Notes: generated from the letters alone by a model not told the origin. A stretch of 64,000 bases of DNA from Oscillospiraceae bacterium NTUH-002-81 (GCA_032620915.1 CP136052.1:3558425-3622424); one strand, 5' to 3'. Shown: positions 1 through 9,990, numbered from the stretch's first letter. Program-made: numbers and translations.

Positions 1-636
1 AGCGTCTCCGGCGGCACCAACACCGCAGGCACCCTGACCCGCTGGATGCGTGACACCCTCTACTTTGACATTCTGGAGGAGCAGGCAACATCCGGCAGAG
101 AGCCCTATCAGGTCATGATGGAGCGAGTGGCGGATATCCCGGCCGGCAGCAATGGTCTGGTCATCCTGCCTTATTTTGCAGGGGAGCGATGCCCCATCAA
201 CGATGCCCAGGCAAAGGGCATGATCTTCGGCCTAACACTGGAACACACAAGAGATCATATTTATCACGCCGCACTAGAGAGCATTGCTTATTGCATCGCC
301 CAGAACATCAAGGTCATGGAAGAGTTAAACCTGCCGGTAGCGAACCTGATCGCGGTGGGCGGCGGTACAAAGAACCCGGTATGGATGCAGATCGTGGCAG
401 ATGTCATCGGCCGCCCGGTATGCATTCCGAAGGTCAGCATCGGTGCCAGCTATGGAGAAGCCCTGATGGCCGCTCTCGGCGTAGGTGACCTGAAGGACTT
501 CCAGGAACTCAGCTCCGTAATCGAGCCAGATCGGGTGATCCTGCCAAACGAGGAAAATACAAAGATTTACAGAAAATACTGCGATATTTATGACAAACTG
601 TATACAGCGAACAAAGATCTGATGCATCTGCTGTAA
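1..636 (+). CDS. FGGY-family carbohydrate kinase, C-terminal part (5' end outside window)
   Basis: The reading frame is open from base 1 and ends at TAA 634-636, so this is the last 211 codons of a gene that starts upstream. The segment is the C-terminal ATPase-fold domain of FGGY sugar kinases (xylulokinase/gluconokinase/glycerol kinase type). It shows a PYFAGERCP motif near the start, then an AVGGGTKNPVWMQIVADV stretch that closes the nucleotide site, then a GASYGEALMAALG motif. These enzymes phosphorylate a sugar or polyol with ATP in the cytoplasm. The N-terminal substrate domain is missing, so the sugar cannot be named. A DeoR-type regulator follows after 41 bp on the same strand, a usual pairing for a sugar catabolic operon. 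The family call is secure. Confidence 0.85.
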   Translation, partial: SVSGGTNTAGTLTRWMRDTLYFDILEEQATSGREPYQVMMERVADIPAGSNGLVILPYFAGERCPINDAQAKGMIFGLTLEHTRDHIYHAALESIAYCIAQNIKVMEELNLPVANLIAVGGGTKNPVWMQIVADVIGRPVCIPKVSIGASYGEALMAALGVGDLKDFQELSSVIEPDRVILPNEENTKIYRKYCDIYDKLYTANKDLMHLL

Positions 637-677
637 TTTGCAGACAGGAAAAAGAGAGAGAATGTGAGGGGCGCCAA

Positions 678-1442
678 ATGATTCGTGCAGAACGTTTTAA
701 TTTAATTACTAATTTATCCAATGAAAAAGATGTGATCACTCTGGAGGAGCTGGCCGAGCGGCTGAATGTCTCCGTAGCCACCGTCCGCCGGGATGTGGAG
801 GAGCTGTGCGCCCAGGGCATCGTCGATAAGACCCGGGGCGGCATCATCTTCCGCAATAAGAAGCAGGATACAGAGCCCTCGCTCCAGCTGCGTTCTTATT
901 CCAATCTTGAAGAGAAAAAACGCATTGCACAGGCGGCCCTCCGTTATGTAGAGCCCAATTCCTATTACATGTTCGACTCCGGCTCCACCGTAGGACAGAT
1001 GATCCGGCTGATCCCCATGGATTTTCCCGTATCCATTGTCACCTACGATCTGAGCTACATCACAGATCTGAATGCCCTGAAAAATGCAGACGTCTTCATT
1101 CTCGGCGGCAAGCTCCGCCGGGGACAGATGGCCTGCCATGGCCCCAGCGCCGAACAGTGGCTGGATCAGATGAACGCCGAAATTGCCTTCATAGGCGCTG
1201 ACTCCATCGACTTAAACAAAGGCATCATGGGATACAATACCAACGATGTTCCGCTGAAACAGAAGATGATCGCCAACTCTGCCAGAACCATCCTTCTGTG
1301 TGATCACAGCAAGTTCGAGAGCCACGGTTTCATCAGCATCCACGGCTTTGATAAGATCGATCTGATCATTACCGACACCGGAACTGATCCTGAAATCATC
1401 CGTAAAATCCGGGAAAAAGGGGTAGACGTTGAAGTTGTATAA
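678..1442 (+). CDS. DeoR-family transcriptional regulator
   Basis: A 254-residue protein of normal DeoR length. Residues 1-60 form the winged helix-turn-helix, with the signature VITLEELAERLNVSVATVRRDVEEL and a following GGI strand. Residues 75-230 are the DeoR sensor domain (ISOCOT fold) with a FDSGSTV phosphate-binding loop and LGGKLRRG. The family represses or activates sugar-use genes in answer to a phosphorylated sugar. A GAGGGG ribosome site lies about 8 bp before the ATG at 678. Sitting just after an FGGY kinase, it probably controls that operon, but this is inference. A strong terminator follows at 1471. Confidence 0.9.
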   Translation: MIRAERFNLITNLSNEKDVITLEELAERLNVSVATVRRDVEELCAQGIVDKTRGGIIFRNKKQDTEPSLQLRSYSNLEEKKRIAQAALRYVEPNSYYMFDSGSTVGQMIRLIPMDFPVSIVTYDLSYITDLNALKNADVFILGGKLRRGQMACHGPSAEQWLDQMNAEIAFIGADSIDLNKGIMGYNTNDVPLKQKMIANSARTILLCDHSKFESHGFISIHGFDKIDLIITDTGTDPEIIRKIREKGVDVEVV

Positions 1443-1470
1443 TATGGAATATCGTCTGAGATAACGACAT

Positions 1471-1510
1471 AAGGGCGTAGAAAAAGGAATCCTTTTTTCT
1501 ACGCCCTTAC
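1471..1510 (+). terminator. Intrinsic terminator after the DeoR gene
   Basis: A long hairpin AAGGGCGTAGAAAAAGG / CCTTTTTTCTACGCCCTT with a very short loop. The T-rich run lies inside the right arm. It separates the sugar operon (+) from the convergent HAD gene (-), and may work in both directions. Confidence 0.8.
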
Positions 1511-1549
1511 CCGTCCGGGGCACATTGCCTTTGCAATGTCCCGGCTACG

Positions 1550-2339
1550 TCAATTTTCCTGTTTCTTTATCAGATGCAGCTTTTGAAGCGCCCGGGCAAT
1601 ACCTTCTTCCTCCAGAGTCCCGGTAACCAGATCTGCCATTTCCTTCAATTCGTCCGGTGAATCTCCCATAACCACACCAGTCCCTGCCGCATCAATGGCC
1701 GCCGCATCATTCATGCTATCCCCAAAGGCAATGGTATCTTCCATGGAAGCACCATAATATTCTGCCACTCTGCGGATACCGGAAGCTTTGTCGATGCCTT
1801 TCCACACAAACTCCCCAAAGCTGCCACTGTTGTTGGCATACATGTCATACCAGTCCAACAGCTCCGGCATCTGCCGGACGACCCGCCAAATATGTGCATA
1901 GTCGAAGGTGTGAATCGTAAATTTCTCAATTTTCAGATCTCTGCTCACATCTTCAATCCCTTTCAGGTGAGGAAAATCTCCTGTCAGTTCTACTTCTCCC
2001 GGCACAAAATATATCTGATCTGTCCCTTCCAGCACACCGGAAAAGTTATGGGCATAAAAGCCTTCCACCGTGCGGATCAGCACGTCCTCCGGAATATAAT
2101 GATGATAAATCTCTTTCCCGCCGATGATGATCTGTGCCCCGGCTCCCGCGATTATGCCGTCAAAGCCCACCTCAAACAGACTGTCATACACATCGCAGAT
2201 CGTCCGGGCTGTACAGATAAACGCCTTATGACCGTTGGCTCTGGCCATGCGGATCGCCTCTGTTGTCTCCTGTGACGGCGGCTGATCATTCCGGGCAATC
2301 GTCCCGTCAATATCAAAAAAAAAGATATTTGGGCGTCAT
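1550..2339 (-). pseudogene. HAD-superfamily (Cof-type) sugar phosphatase, frameshifted in a 9-bp homopolymer
   Basis: The long frame (1550-2248) lacks the HAD catalytic start. Upstream in another frame, from an ATG at 2339, the sequence reads MTPKYLFF and then, after a shift, DIDGTIARNDQPPSQETTEAIR, which contains the DxDGT nucleophile motif. The shift falls in a run of nine A (plus strand 2315-2323); eight would restore one frame of about 262 residues. Later motifs are present: ICTAR (motif II), and IAFGDSMNDAAAI (motif IV, metal binding). Cof-type HAD enzymes dephosphorylate sugar phosphates or FMN in the cytoplasm. Either the base count is a sequencing error or the gene is phase-switched or dead; the intact remainder favours the first. 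Confidence 0.8.
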
Positions 2340-2426
2340 CTTTTGTATTCCCATATACGCGCCTTCCCCCTCTCTCCCAGCTGCCACGCACCCACCGGCT
2401 TCGCAAATGGATACACCACATCGTCT

Positions 2427-3491
2427 TCAGCCCACAGATCCTTCCATCGTAACCAGTGCAACGCCTGCACAGTTGATCAGCAGACTCACCAGCAGGGTTG
2501 CCGATGCCAGGGATTCTCCCAGCATGAGTGCCGACAGCACCGTGCCGAAGATCGGTAATAACAGCGAGAACACCACCACTTTACTGATATTGTTGTATTT
2601 GTACAGCTGATTGGAAAGAATCAACGCCAGGCAGGACGTAAAGATAACGGCAACTGTCGGAGCCAGCGCCTGCACCAGGTCTGCCGCATGCAGACTCCCA
2701 CCGCCAAGTAACCCTATAAAAATCAGTATGCCGCCGCCGGTGAGCGTCTGTGCAGCCCCCAGCCATATAGCATTTTTCCCCGGAGAAATATATTTAAGAT
2801 ACACACCTCCCAATGTCCCTGCCCCCTGGGAAGCGATAACCAGCAGCCCGCCGATCAGCGACACCTGCATGCCCGTTCCCAGATCATTGACATTGAGGAT
2901 GATCACAGCCACCACGCCCAGTGCACACCCCAGGCCTTTGCGCACCGTCATCCGGTCTTCTTTAAACACCAGACTGGAAAACAGCATACCCAGGAACGCA
3001 CCGGAGCTGCTTAAAATGGAAGCCACCACCCCCGGCGACAGCGCTGTTCCGATATACAGAAAGATGTACTGCAACACAGACATGATCAGCCCCAGCTTCA
3101 GGATCTGTCCGGCTTCTTTTCCGGAAGCCGGCAGCAACCGCACACCGCGGTACCGGCAGAATCCCAGTGCCAACAGTCCGGCAAAGAACAGGCGGATACC
3201 TGCATAGGTCAGCATCTGGGGAATATCCCCTTCTCCAATGGCATATGCCGTATAACCCAGCTTTGTCAGCGGAACGCCCATCGCCCAGCAAAAATACACC
3301 AGCAGCACCAGAAGGAAGAAATTCCGCGGAGACGAATAAAAACACCGTTCCCGGTTTTCCCACATATCATCATCTGCCCTGCCAATCTTTCCCTTTGCCC
3401 CGGCATTTTCTCCCACATGGTTGCCGCCGGTTGCCGCATCTGTGCAGATCACCGTCTTTCCGCTTTCCTCTGCTTCATTGCACTCCATCAT
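2427..3491 (-). CDS. DMT-superfamily transporter (EamA family)
   Basis: The start chosen is the ATG at 3491 (MMECNEAEES...), 7 bp after a GGAGG site; the frame stays open further upstream but with no ribosome site. The 355-residue protein has a hydrophilic N-terminal tail of about 50 residues and then about ten membrane helices in two EamA repeats, with an FCWAMGVPLTKLGY first helix and a SSGAFLGMLFSSLVFKEDR segment typical of the family. EamA proteins export metabolites such as amino acids or nucleosides; the substrate here cannot be read from the sequence. It lies just upstream of the broken HAD gene on the same strand and may be co-transcribed with it. Confidence 0.85.
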   Translation of the reverse strand: MMECNEAEESGKTVICTDAATGGNHVGENAGAKGKIGRADDDMWENRERCFYSSPRNFFLLVLLVYFCWAMGVPLTKLGYTAYAIGEGDIPQMLTYAGIRLFFAGLLALGFCRYRGVRLLPASGKEAGQILKLGLIMSVLQYIFLYIGTALSPGVVASILSSSGAFLGMLFSSLVFKEDRMTVRKGLGCALGVVAVIILNVNDLGTGMQVSLIGGLLVIASQGAGTLGGVYLKYISPGKNAIWLGAAQTLTGGGILIFIGLLGGGSLHAADLVQALAPTVAVIFTSCLALILSNQLYKYNNISKVVVFSLLLPIFGTVLSALMLGESLASATLLVSLLINCAGVALVTMEGSVG

Positions 3492-3661
3492 ATGATATCC
3501 TCCGTATAAATGATCTGTTTTGCAAATAATTCTAGCAACAGCGGTTATATTTGTCAATATGCTTCAATTTATTATCATTTTATTTCATCTGCTTTCCAAT
3601 ATTCCTTTCAAAACTCTGCATGGCCTGTCACTAACAGCTTGGGGGAAATGCCCTGCAAAAA

Positions 3662-3714
3662 CAAACGGAATGACACAGCCGCTTTTCACGACCATGCCAC
3701 TCCGTTTGCTTTTC
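3662..3714 (-). terminator. Possible terminator after glgP
   Basis: An inverted repeat CAAACGGA ... TCCGTTTG with flanking A and T runs on both sides lies 30-80 bp beyond the glgP stop. The 30-base loop is long, so this is a weak call. Bases 3492-3661 hold no gene; they should carry the promoter of the EamA transporter. Confidence 0.4.
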
Positions 3715-3745
3715 TCTATTTGTTTTGCTGTTTTTCTGGCTTTAT

Positions 3746-6223
3746 TTACTTATAATAATCCAGTTCCACATGCATCTGATCCAGATGCCAGATCTCATCC
3801 ACATACTGCCGGATGGTTCTGTCAGACGTGAATTTGCCGCTGCTTGCAGTGTTCAGGATCGCACTCTTCGCCCATCCCTTTTCATCTCTGTAAGCCGCTT
3901 CCACCTTCTTCTGGGCATCCGCATAGGAACGGAAATCCTTCAGGATGAAATACATATCCGGTGTGCCATACTTGTCTGTCAGCAGAGAATCATAGATCTC
4001 CCGGAATCGATCCGGATCATCCGGCGCATAGGTGCCGTTGATGAGCTGCATCAGTACATTACGGATATCCTGGTCACTGTTGAAGATGTCCATCGGATTG
4101 TAGCCGCCGTGCAGCTCGTAATTGATCACCTCATCAGAGCTCATACCAAAGATAAATGCATTCTCTGCCCCTACTTCTTCTACGATCTCCACATTGGCAC
4201 CATCCATGGTACCCAACGTCAACGCACCGTTGAGCATCAGCTTCATGTTGCCGGTACCGGATGCCTCCTTGCTGGCAGTAGAGATCTGTTCACTCACATC
4301 TGCCGCCGCAAAAATAATCTCCGCGTTGGAAACCCGGTAGTCCTCAATGAACACCACCTTGATCTTTCCGTTGATCGAAGCGTCATGGTTGATCACATCC
4401 GCCACGGAATTGATGAGCTTGATGGTCAGCTTTGCCCGGCGATAGCCTGCTGCCGCTTTGGCACCGAAGATAAATGTTCTCGGGTAGAAATCCATCTCCG
4501 GGTGTGCCTTGATCTGGTTGTACAGATACATCACGTGTAAAATGTTCAGCAGCTGCCGTTTGTACTCGTGCAGACGTTTCACCTGCACATCAAAGATGGA
4601 ACGGGGATCCACATCTACGCCGTTGTTCTCTTTGATATATTTTGCCAGGCGCACTTTGTTCTGATACTTGATGTTCATGAACTCGTGCTGGGCTTTCTCA
4701 TCGTCCGCATACAGCTTCAGCTGAGAAATCTTGGACAGGTCGGTGATCCACTCGTCACCGATATGATCTGTCACCCAGGCTGCCAGCAGCGGATTTGCAT
4801 GCAGCAGGAACCGGCGCTGGGTAATGCCGTTGGTCTTGTTGTTGAATTTCTCCGGCATCATCTCATAGAAATCCTTCAGCTCCTGGTGTTTCAGGATCTC
4901 CGTGTGCAGTCTTGCCACGCCGTTCACCGAGTAGCTGGCTGCAATGGCCAGATAAGCCATCCGCACCTGACCGTCATAAATGATGGCCATTTTGCTGATC
5001 TTATTCTGGTCACCCGGGTAACGGTTCCGGATCTCGATGCAGAACCGGCGGTTGATCTCTTCCACGATCTGATAAATTCTCGGAAGCAGGCGGGAGAACA
5101 GCTCGATGGGCCATTTCTCCAGCGCCTCTGCCATGATCGTATGGTTGGTATAAGCACAGCATTTATGCGTGATCTCCCAAGCTTCTTCCCATTCCAGATT
5201 CTCCTCATCAATGAGGATGCGCATGAGCTCGGCCACCGTCACAGTCGGATGGGTGTCATTCATCTGGAATGTGACCTTCTCATACAGCCTGCGCACATCG
5301 CCGCCATGGTGCTCCTTATATCGGTTTACCGCGGTCTGTACACTGGCAGACACGAAGAAATACTGCTGCTTCAGGCGAAGCTCTTTCCCGGCATAATGGT
5401 TATCGTTGGGATAAAGCACTTCCACCAGCGTTTTTGCCAGATTTTCCTGCTCCACCGCTTTCTGATAATCGCCCTTGTCAAAGGCATCCAGATGGAACTC
5501 ATTGATGGCCTCCGCATCCCAGATGCGCAACGTGTCCACCACATTGTTGCCATAGCCCACGATGGGCATGTCGTAAGGCACAGCCAGCACCGACTGATAG
5601 CCCTCATGGACAAAATAATTCCGCTGTTTTTCCTGATCGTATTCCACCCGTACATAGCCGCCGAATTTTACCTCGGTGGCATACTCAGGGCGGCGGATCT
5701 CAAAGGGATTACCGTTTTTCAGCCAGTTATCCGGCACTTCCACCTGATAGCCGTCCTCGATCTTCTGCTTGAACATACCGTAACGGTAACGGATGCCACA
5801 GCCGTAAGCCGGATAGCCCAGCGTTGCCAGAGAGTCCAGGAAGCAGGCGGCAAGGCGACCCAGACCGCCATTGCCCAGAGCCGCATCCCGCTCTTCATCT
5901 TCGATCACATTCAGGTCGCAGCCCAGCTCCTCCAGCGCTTCCTTTACTTCATCATAATAGGTCAGGTTGATCAGATTGTTGCCAAGGGCACGGCCCATAA
6001 GAAACTCCATGGACATATAATACACGGTCTTCGGATCGGTTTTCTCGATCTCCTTCTTGGTAGACATCCAGGAATCAATGATCGCATCCTTTACCGCATA
6101 GCACACAGCCTGGAAGATCTGCTGCTCCGTGGCCTCCTCCATCGTTCTGCGGTACAGCGTTTTTACATTATATACGACGCTGCGTTTAAACATTTCCTTG
6201 TCAAAATCTCGTTTCTCTGCCAT
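3746..6223 (-). CDS. glgP: Glycogen/starch/alpha-glucan phosphorylase
   Basis: An 825-residue protein, the usual GlgP length. It cleaves alpha-1,4-glucan with phosphate to give glucose 1-phosphate, using pyridoxal phosphate. Visible signatures are YMSMEFLMGRALGNN near residue 70, LGNGGLGRLAACFLDS near 120, NGITQRRFLLHANP in the middle, and the PLP site KEASGTGNMKLMLNG followed by LTLGTMDGANVEI, with the PLP lysine in GNMK. The start ATG at 6223 has a GGGAG site 6 bp before it. The gene starts 12 bp after the ileS stop on the same strand, so it may be read through from the T-box-controlled ileS transcript, an odd pairing of tRNA charging and glycogen use. Confidence 0.96.
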   Translation of the reverse strand: MAEKRDFDKEMFKRSVVYNVKTLYRRTMEEATEQQIFQAVCYAVKDAIIDSWMSTKKEIEKTDPKTVYYMSMEFLMGRALGNNLINLTYYDEVKEALEELGCDLNVIEDEERDAALGNGGLGRLAACFLDSLATLGYPAYGCGIRYRYGMFKQKIEDGYQVEVPDNWLKNGNPFEIRRPEYATEVKFGGYVRVEYDQEKQRNYFVHEGYQSVLAVPYDMPIVGYGNNVVDTLRIWDAEAINEFHLDAFDKGDYQKAVEQENLAKTLVEVLYPNDNHYAGKELRLKQQYFFVSASVQTAVNRYKEHHGGDVRRLYEKVTFQMNDTHPTVTVAELMRILIDEENLEWEEAWEITHKCCAYTNHTIMAEALEKWPIELFSRLLPRIYQIVEEINRRFCIEIRNRYPGDQNKISKMAIIYDGQVRMAYLAIAASYSVNGVARLHTEILKHQELKDFYEMMPEKFNNKTNGITQRRFLLHANPLLAAWVTDHIGDEWITDLSKISQLKLYADDEKAQHEFMNIKYQNKVRLAKYIKENNGVDVDPRSIFDVQVKRLHEYKRQLLNILHVMYLYNQIKAHPEMDFYPRTFIFGAKAAAGYRRAKLTIKLINSVADVINHDASINGKIKVVFIEDYRVSNAEIIFAAADVSEQISTASKEASGTGNMKLMLNGALTLGTMDGANVEIVEEVGAENAFIFGMSSDEVINYELHGGYNPMDIFNSDQDIRNVLMQLINGTYAPDDPDRFREIYDSLLTDKYGTPDMYFILKDFRSYADAQKKVEAAYRDEKGWAKSAILNTASSGKFTSDRTIRQYVDEIWHLDQMHVELDYYK

Positions 6224-6235
6224 CGAAACTCCCTT

Positions 6236-9200
6236 CTAGCGTTTCTCTACGCCAAGAGTCACCTGCTCGCCATTGATGCTCCACTCTTTCACATATCCAA
6301 CGGTCTGCTCTTCCAGTATCTCGTCAGCAAGAACCTCTGCCTTAATTATAGCCGCATTCTTTTTAAATATGCCCGCGATCTTATCATTGCCCTCGTAAGA
6401 AACAGCAATACGGTCCATCACCTCAAATCCGGCTTCCTTACGCATGGTCTGGATCTTGCTGATGATCTCACGCACAAAGCCCTCTTCCAGCAGCTCCGGT
6501 GTCAGGTTTGTATCCAGCACAACAGTCACATCGCCGTCACCCTCAGATACATAGCCTTCCATCTGTGCCATGTCGATAAGCAGATCATCTTTCGTCAGAT
6601 CTACAGCCTCGCCATTGACCTCAAAGTGCAGGACGCCCTTCTCGTTCAGCTCATCCATAGCCGCGTTGCCGTCCAGTGCTGCCAGATGCTGCCTGATGCC
6701 GCCCAGCAATTTGCCGTATTTCGGTCCGACGGTCTTCAGCTGCGGTTTGAAGGTATAGGTTGTAAAATCACGCACGTCCTGGGTAAATACAACCTTCTTG
6801 ATGTTCAGCTCATCCTCGATGATCTCCTTGTAGAAATCAGACAGCTCCTTGTCCGCTTTGATAAACATGGTGCCGATGGGCTGACGGTTCTTGATGTTGG
6901 CGGTGTTCCGGCATGCACGGCCCATCACAACAATTTCCAGAACCTCATCCATATCTTTTTCCAGACCGGTGTTAATCCACTCCTCTTTCACAGCCGGGAA
7001 ATCACACAGATGGATGCTCTCCGGTGCAGTCTTGTCAATGCTTCTTACCAGATTCTGGTAAATATCCTCAGTCATGAACGGGATCATGGGCGCTGCTGCC
7101 TTGGCGATGGTCACCAGGGAGGTGTACAGCGTCATGTAGGCATTGATCTTATCCTGCTCCATGCCCTTTGCCCAGAAACGCTCACGGCTTCTTCTGACAT
7201 ACCAGTTACTTAAGTCGTCCACGAACTCCTGCAGCGCTCTTGCAGCCTCCGGGATCCGGTAGTTGGCCAGATGATTGTCCACAGCCTTCACCACAGAGTT
7301 CAGCTTGGACAGAATCCATTTGTCCATGACAGCCAGTTTGTCATAGTCCAGTGTATATTTTGTCGCATCAAAATTGTCAATATTCGCATACAGCACAAAG
7401 AATGCGTAGGTGTTCCACAGAGTTCCCATGAATTTGCGCTGACCTTCCATGACGGCCTTGCCGTGGAAACGGTTGGGCAGCCAGGGCGCACTGTTAATGT
7501 AGAAATACCAGCGGATGGCGTCTGCGCCGTACTGCTCCAGCGCGTCAAACGGATCCACCGCATTTCCCTTGGATTTACTCATCTTCTGGCCGTTCTCATC
7601 CTGCACGTGGCCCAGAACGATAACGTTCTTATAAGGCGCCTTGTTGAAGATCAGGGTAGAGATGGCCAGCAGGGAATAGAACCAGCCCCTTGTCTGGTCT
7701 ACAGCCTCGGAAATAAAGTTTGCCGGGAACTGCTGCTCGAACAGGTCCTTATTTTCAAACGGATAATGATGCTGTGCGAACGGCATGGAACCGGAATCGA
7801 ACCAGCAGTCAATGACCTCGGGTACCCGGTGCATCTGCTTGCCGCAGTGCGGGCACTTGATGGTCACAGCGTCAATGTACGGGCGGTGCAGCTCGATATC
7901 CTCCGGGCAGTTGTCGGACATTTCCTTCAGCTCTGCGATGCTGCCGATGGAATGCATGTGGCCGCACTCGCACTCCCAGATATTTAAGGGCGTGCCCCAG
8001 TACCGGTTCCGGCTGATGCCCCAGTCCTGTACGTTCTCCAGCCAGTCGCCAAAACGGCCCTTGCCGATGCTCTCCGGGATCCAGTTGATGGTGTTGTTAT
8101 TGCGGATCAGGTCATCCTTCACAGCAGTCATGCGGATGAACCAGGATTCTCTTGCATAGTAGATCAGCGGGGTGTCGCAGCGCCAGCAGTGCGGGTAGCT
8201 GTGCTCGAACTTGGGCGCGTCGTACAGAAGTCCTTTCTCATCCAAATCCTTCAGGATCATCGGGTCTGCTTTCTTACAGAACGTACCAGCCCACGGTGTC
8301 TCCTGGGTCATCTCACCCTTGGCGTCTACCAGCTGTACAAACGGCAGGTCGTATTTGCGGCCCACGTTGGCATCGTCTTCACCAAAGGCAGGTGCGATAT
8401 GAACGACACCAGTACCATCGGTCATGGTAACGTACGTGTCGCAGGTCACATAATGGCCCTTCTTGTGCTGTTTTTCACAGATCTCTCCGGTAAATGCGTA
8501 CAGCGGTTCGTACTCCTTGCCTTCCAGATCGGTACCCTTGTACTCCTCCAGAATCTCATAAGCCGGTGTATCCTCGGTAGCCAGCTTGCCCAGCACCTTG
8601 TCCAGCAGGGCCTTTGCCATATAGTAAACATAGCCGTCAGCTGCTTTTACTTTTACATACTCCTCTTCCGGGTTCACGCAGAGCGCCACGTTGGACGGCA
8701 GTGTCCAAGGCGTGGTCGTCCATGCCAGAATGTAGGCATCCTCGCCCTTTACCTTGAAGCGGACGATGGCGGAACGCTCTTTCACGTCCTTATAACCCTG
8801 TGCCACCTCATGGCTGGACAGCGGGGTGCCGCAGCGCGGGCAGTAAGGAACGATCTTGAAGCCCTTGTACAGCAGCTTCTTCTCCCAGATCTGTTTCAGC
8901 GCCCACCACTCGGACTCGATAAAGTTATTATCATAGGTAACATACGGGTGATCCATGTCGGCCCAGAAACCAACGGTGTTGGAGAAATCCTCCCACATGC
9001 CCTTGTATTTCCAGACACTCTCTTTACAATGCTTGATAAACGGCTCCAGACCATACTCCTCGATCTGCTCCTTGCCGTCCAGGCCCAGCATCTTCTCCAC
9101 TTCCAGCTCTACCGGCAGTCCGTGGGTATCCCATCCGGCCTTTCTCGGTACCATGTAGCCTTTCATGGTGCGGTATCTCGGGATCATATCCTTGATAACA

Positions 9201-9385
9201 CGGGTCAGCACGTGTCCGATATGCGGCTTGCCGTTGGCAGTCGGCGGGCCGTCATAAAACGTATACGTCTCTCCCTGTTTGCGCTGCTCGATACTCTTCT
9301 CGAAAATATGGTTCTCTCGCCAGAACTCTTCTGTCTTCTTTTCTCTTTCAACAAAATTCATATTTGTCGAAACCTTCTGATACAT
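6236..9385 (-). CDS. ileS: Isoleucine-tRNA ligase
   Basis: A 1049-residue class I aminoacyl-tRNA synthetase that charges tRNA-Ile. The HIGH signature appears as GKPHIGHVL near residue 50, and KMSKS as GQKMSKSKGNAVDP near residue 600. The CP1 editing domain lies between them with the TTTPWTLPSN motif, and an anticodon-binding domain follows with DDLSNWYVRRSRERFW. The length, over 1000 residues and ending without the short C-terminal zinc domain of the E. coli type, fits the IleS2 (eukaryote-like) group, some members of which resist mupirocin; this subgroup call is inference. A T-box leader lies immediately upstream. Confidence 0.97.
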   Translation of the reverse strand: MYQKVSTNMNFVEREKKTEEFWRENHIFEKSIEQRKQGETYTFYDGPPTANGKPHIGHVLTRVIKDMIPRYRTMKGYMVPRKAGWDTHGLPVELEVEKMLGLDGKEQIEEYGLEPFIKHCKESVWKYKGMWEDFSNTVGFWADMDHPYVTYDNNFIESEWWALKQIWEKKLLYKGFKIVPYCPRCGTPLSSHEVAQGYKDVKERSAIVRFKVKGEDAYILAWTTTPWTLPSNVALCVNPEEEYVKVKAADGYVYYMAKALLDKVLGKLATEDTPAYEILEEYKGTDLEGKEYEPLYAFTGEICEKQHKKGHYVTCDTYVTMTDGTGVVHIAPAFGEDDANVGRKYDLPFVQLVDAKGEMTQETPWAGTFCKKADPMILKDLDEKGLLYDAPKFEHSYPHCWRCDTPLIYYARESWFIRMTAVKDDLIRNNNTINWIPESIGKGRFGDWLENVQDWGISRNRYWGTPLNIWECECGHMHSIGSIAELKEMSDNCPEDIELHRPYIDAVTIKCPHCGKQMHRVPEVIDCWFDSGSMPFAQHHYPFENKDLFEQQFPANFISEAVDQTRGWFYSLLAISTLIFNKAPYKNVIVLGHVQDENGQKMSKSKGNAVDPFDALEQYGADAIRWYFYINSAPWLPNRFHGKAVMEGQRKFMGTLWNTYAFFVLYANIDNFDATKYTLDYDKLAVMDKWILSKLNSVVKAVDNHLANYRIPEAARALQEFVDDLSNWYVRRSRERFWAKGMEQDKINAYMTLYTSLVTIAKAAAPMIPFMTEDIYQNLVRSIDKTAPESIHLCDFPAVKEEWINTGLEKDMDEVLEIVVMGRACRNTANIKNRQPIGTMFIKADKELSDFYKEIIEDELNIKKVVFTQDVRDFTTYTFKPQLKTVGPKYGKLLGGIRQHLAALDGNAAMDELNEKGVLHFEVNGEAVDLTKDDLLIDMAQMEGYVSEGDGDVTVVLDTNLTPELLEEGFVREIISKIQTMRKEAGFEVMDRIAVSYEGNDKIAGIFKKNAAIIKAEVLADEILEEQTVGYVKEWSINGEQVTLGVEKR

Positions 9386-9432
9386 TGTTCTTCCTCCTTG
9401 TCAGATTCTCCGTAGAACTTCATGTTTTACGA

Positions 9433-9699
9433 AATAAAAAAACTTTCGCTCCTGTAATCAGGACGAAAGTTTCGCTACCACCTTATTACTGTATACATCC
9501 GATGCACGGCACCTTCGATATACGCTCCCTGTAACGGTGGAAAACCGTCAGATTCTACTTGCACCCTGCCTGCGGCAGGCCGTTCGGTCTGAGACTCCAA
9601 AGGGATCTTCTCCTTCCTCTACCGAATGTCAGCTCTCACCTGCCCTGACTCTCTGGGATTCCTCAAGAAAAGATACTGTCTTTTTCATAGTCTTTTACG
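9433..9699 (-). promoter_or_regulatory. T-box leader (tRNA-Ile sensing) of ileS
   Basis: Read on the minus strand, the leader contains the conserved T-box element AAGGTGGTAGCG (9473-9485 region), directly followed by a Rho-independent terminator, AACTTTCG..CCTGTAATCAGG..CGAAAGTT and a T run (9435-9472). The upstream 200 bases can form the long stem I. An ATC (Ile) triplet near 9604-9606 is a candidate specifier. Uncharged tRNA-Ile would stabilise the antiterminator and switch ileS, and perhaps glgP, on. Confidence 0.9.
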
Positions 9700-9705
9700 A
9701 AAGCC

Positions 9706-9734
9706 ATTATACGGAAAAAGCGCCGTATTGTCAA
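9706..9734 (-). promoter_or_regulatory. Sigma-A promoter of the ileS T-box transcript
   Basis: On the minus strand, TTGACA (9729-9734), a 17-base spacer and TATAAT (9706-9711): both hexamers match consensus perfectly. It stands at the expected place just upstream of the T-box leader. Confidence 0.85.
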
Positions 9735-9961
9735 GGGTTTTCGGATGGCGCTCTCCTGTTCTGCTCCCACCAGTTCAGCCGCGCCATTCGCAAAATCGCA
9801 CTGCCGTGCTCCCCGCCGCTTCGCAGCTCATTTTTGCTCATATGATGGTGCTCACTCGATGCTTCTCGGCAGGCAGCTTTTCGTGCAAGCCCGAAAGCTG
9901 CCCACCGGAATCATCGCTGAACTGGTGTTTCTTAAATTTCTGTTATATTCTGCCAGGAACC

Positions 9962-9990
9962 TTGCAATCATTTTTGCAATCCCCTATAAT
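9962..9990 (+). promoter_or_regulatory. Sigma-A promoter of the D,D-carboxypeptidase gene
   Basis: TTGCAA (9962-9967), 17-base spacer, TATAAT (9985-9990), about 38 bp before the ATG at 10028, with an AAGGAG ribosome site in between. The rest of 9735-9961 holds no gene I can support. Confidence 0.7.

Noticed and set aside
4568..7213. An 881-codon open frame on the plus strand opposite glgP and ileS
   Set aside because: It mirrors two clear genes on the other strand, has no motif, and its Leu/His/Ile-rich composition is what antisense of G+C-rich codons gives.
8189..9415. A 408-codon plus-strand frame opposite ileS
   Set aside because: Antisense shadow of ileS with no ribosome site and no domain.
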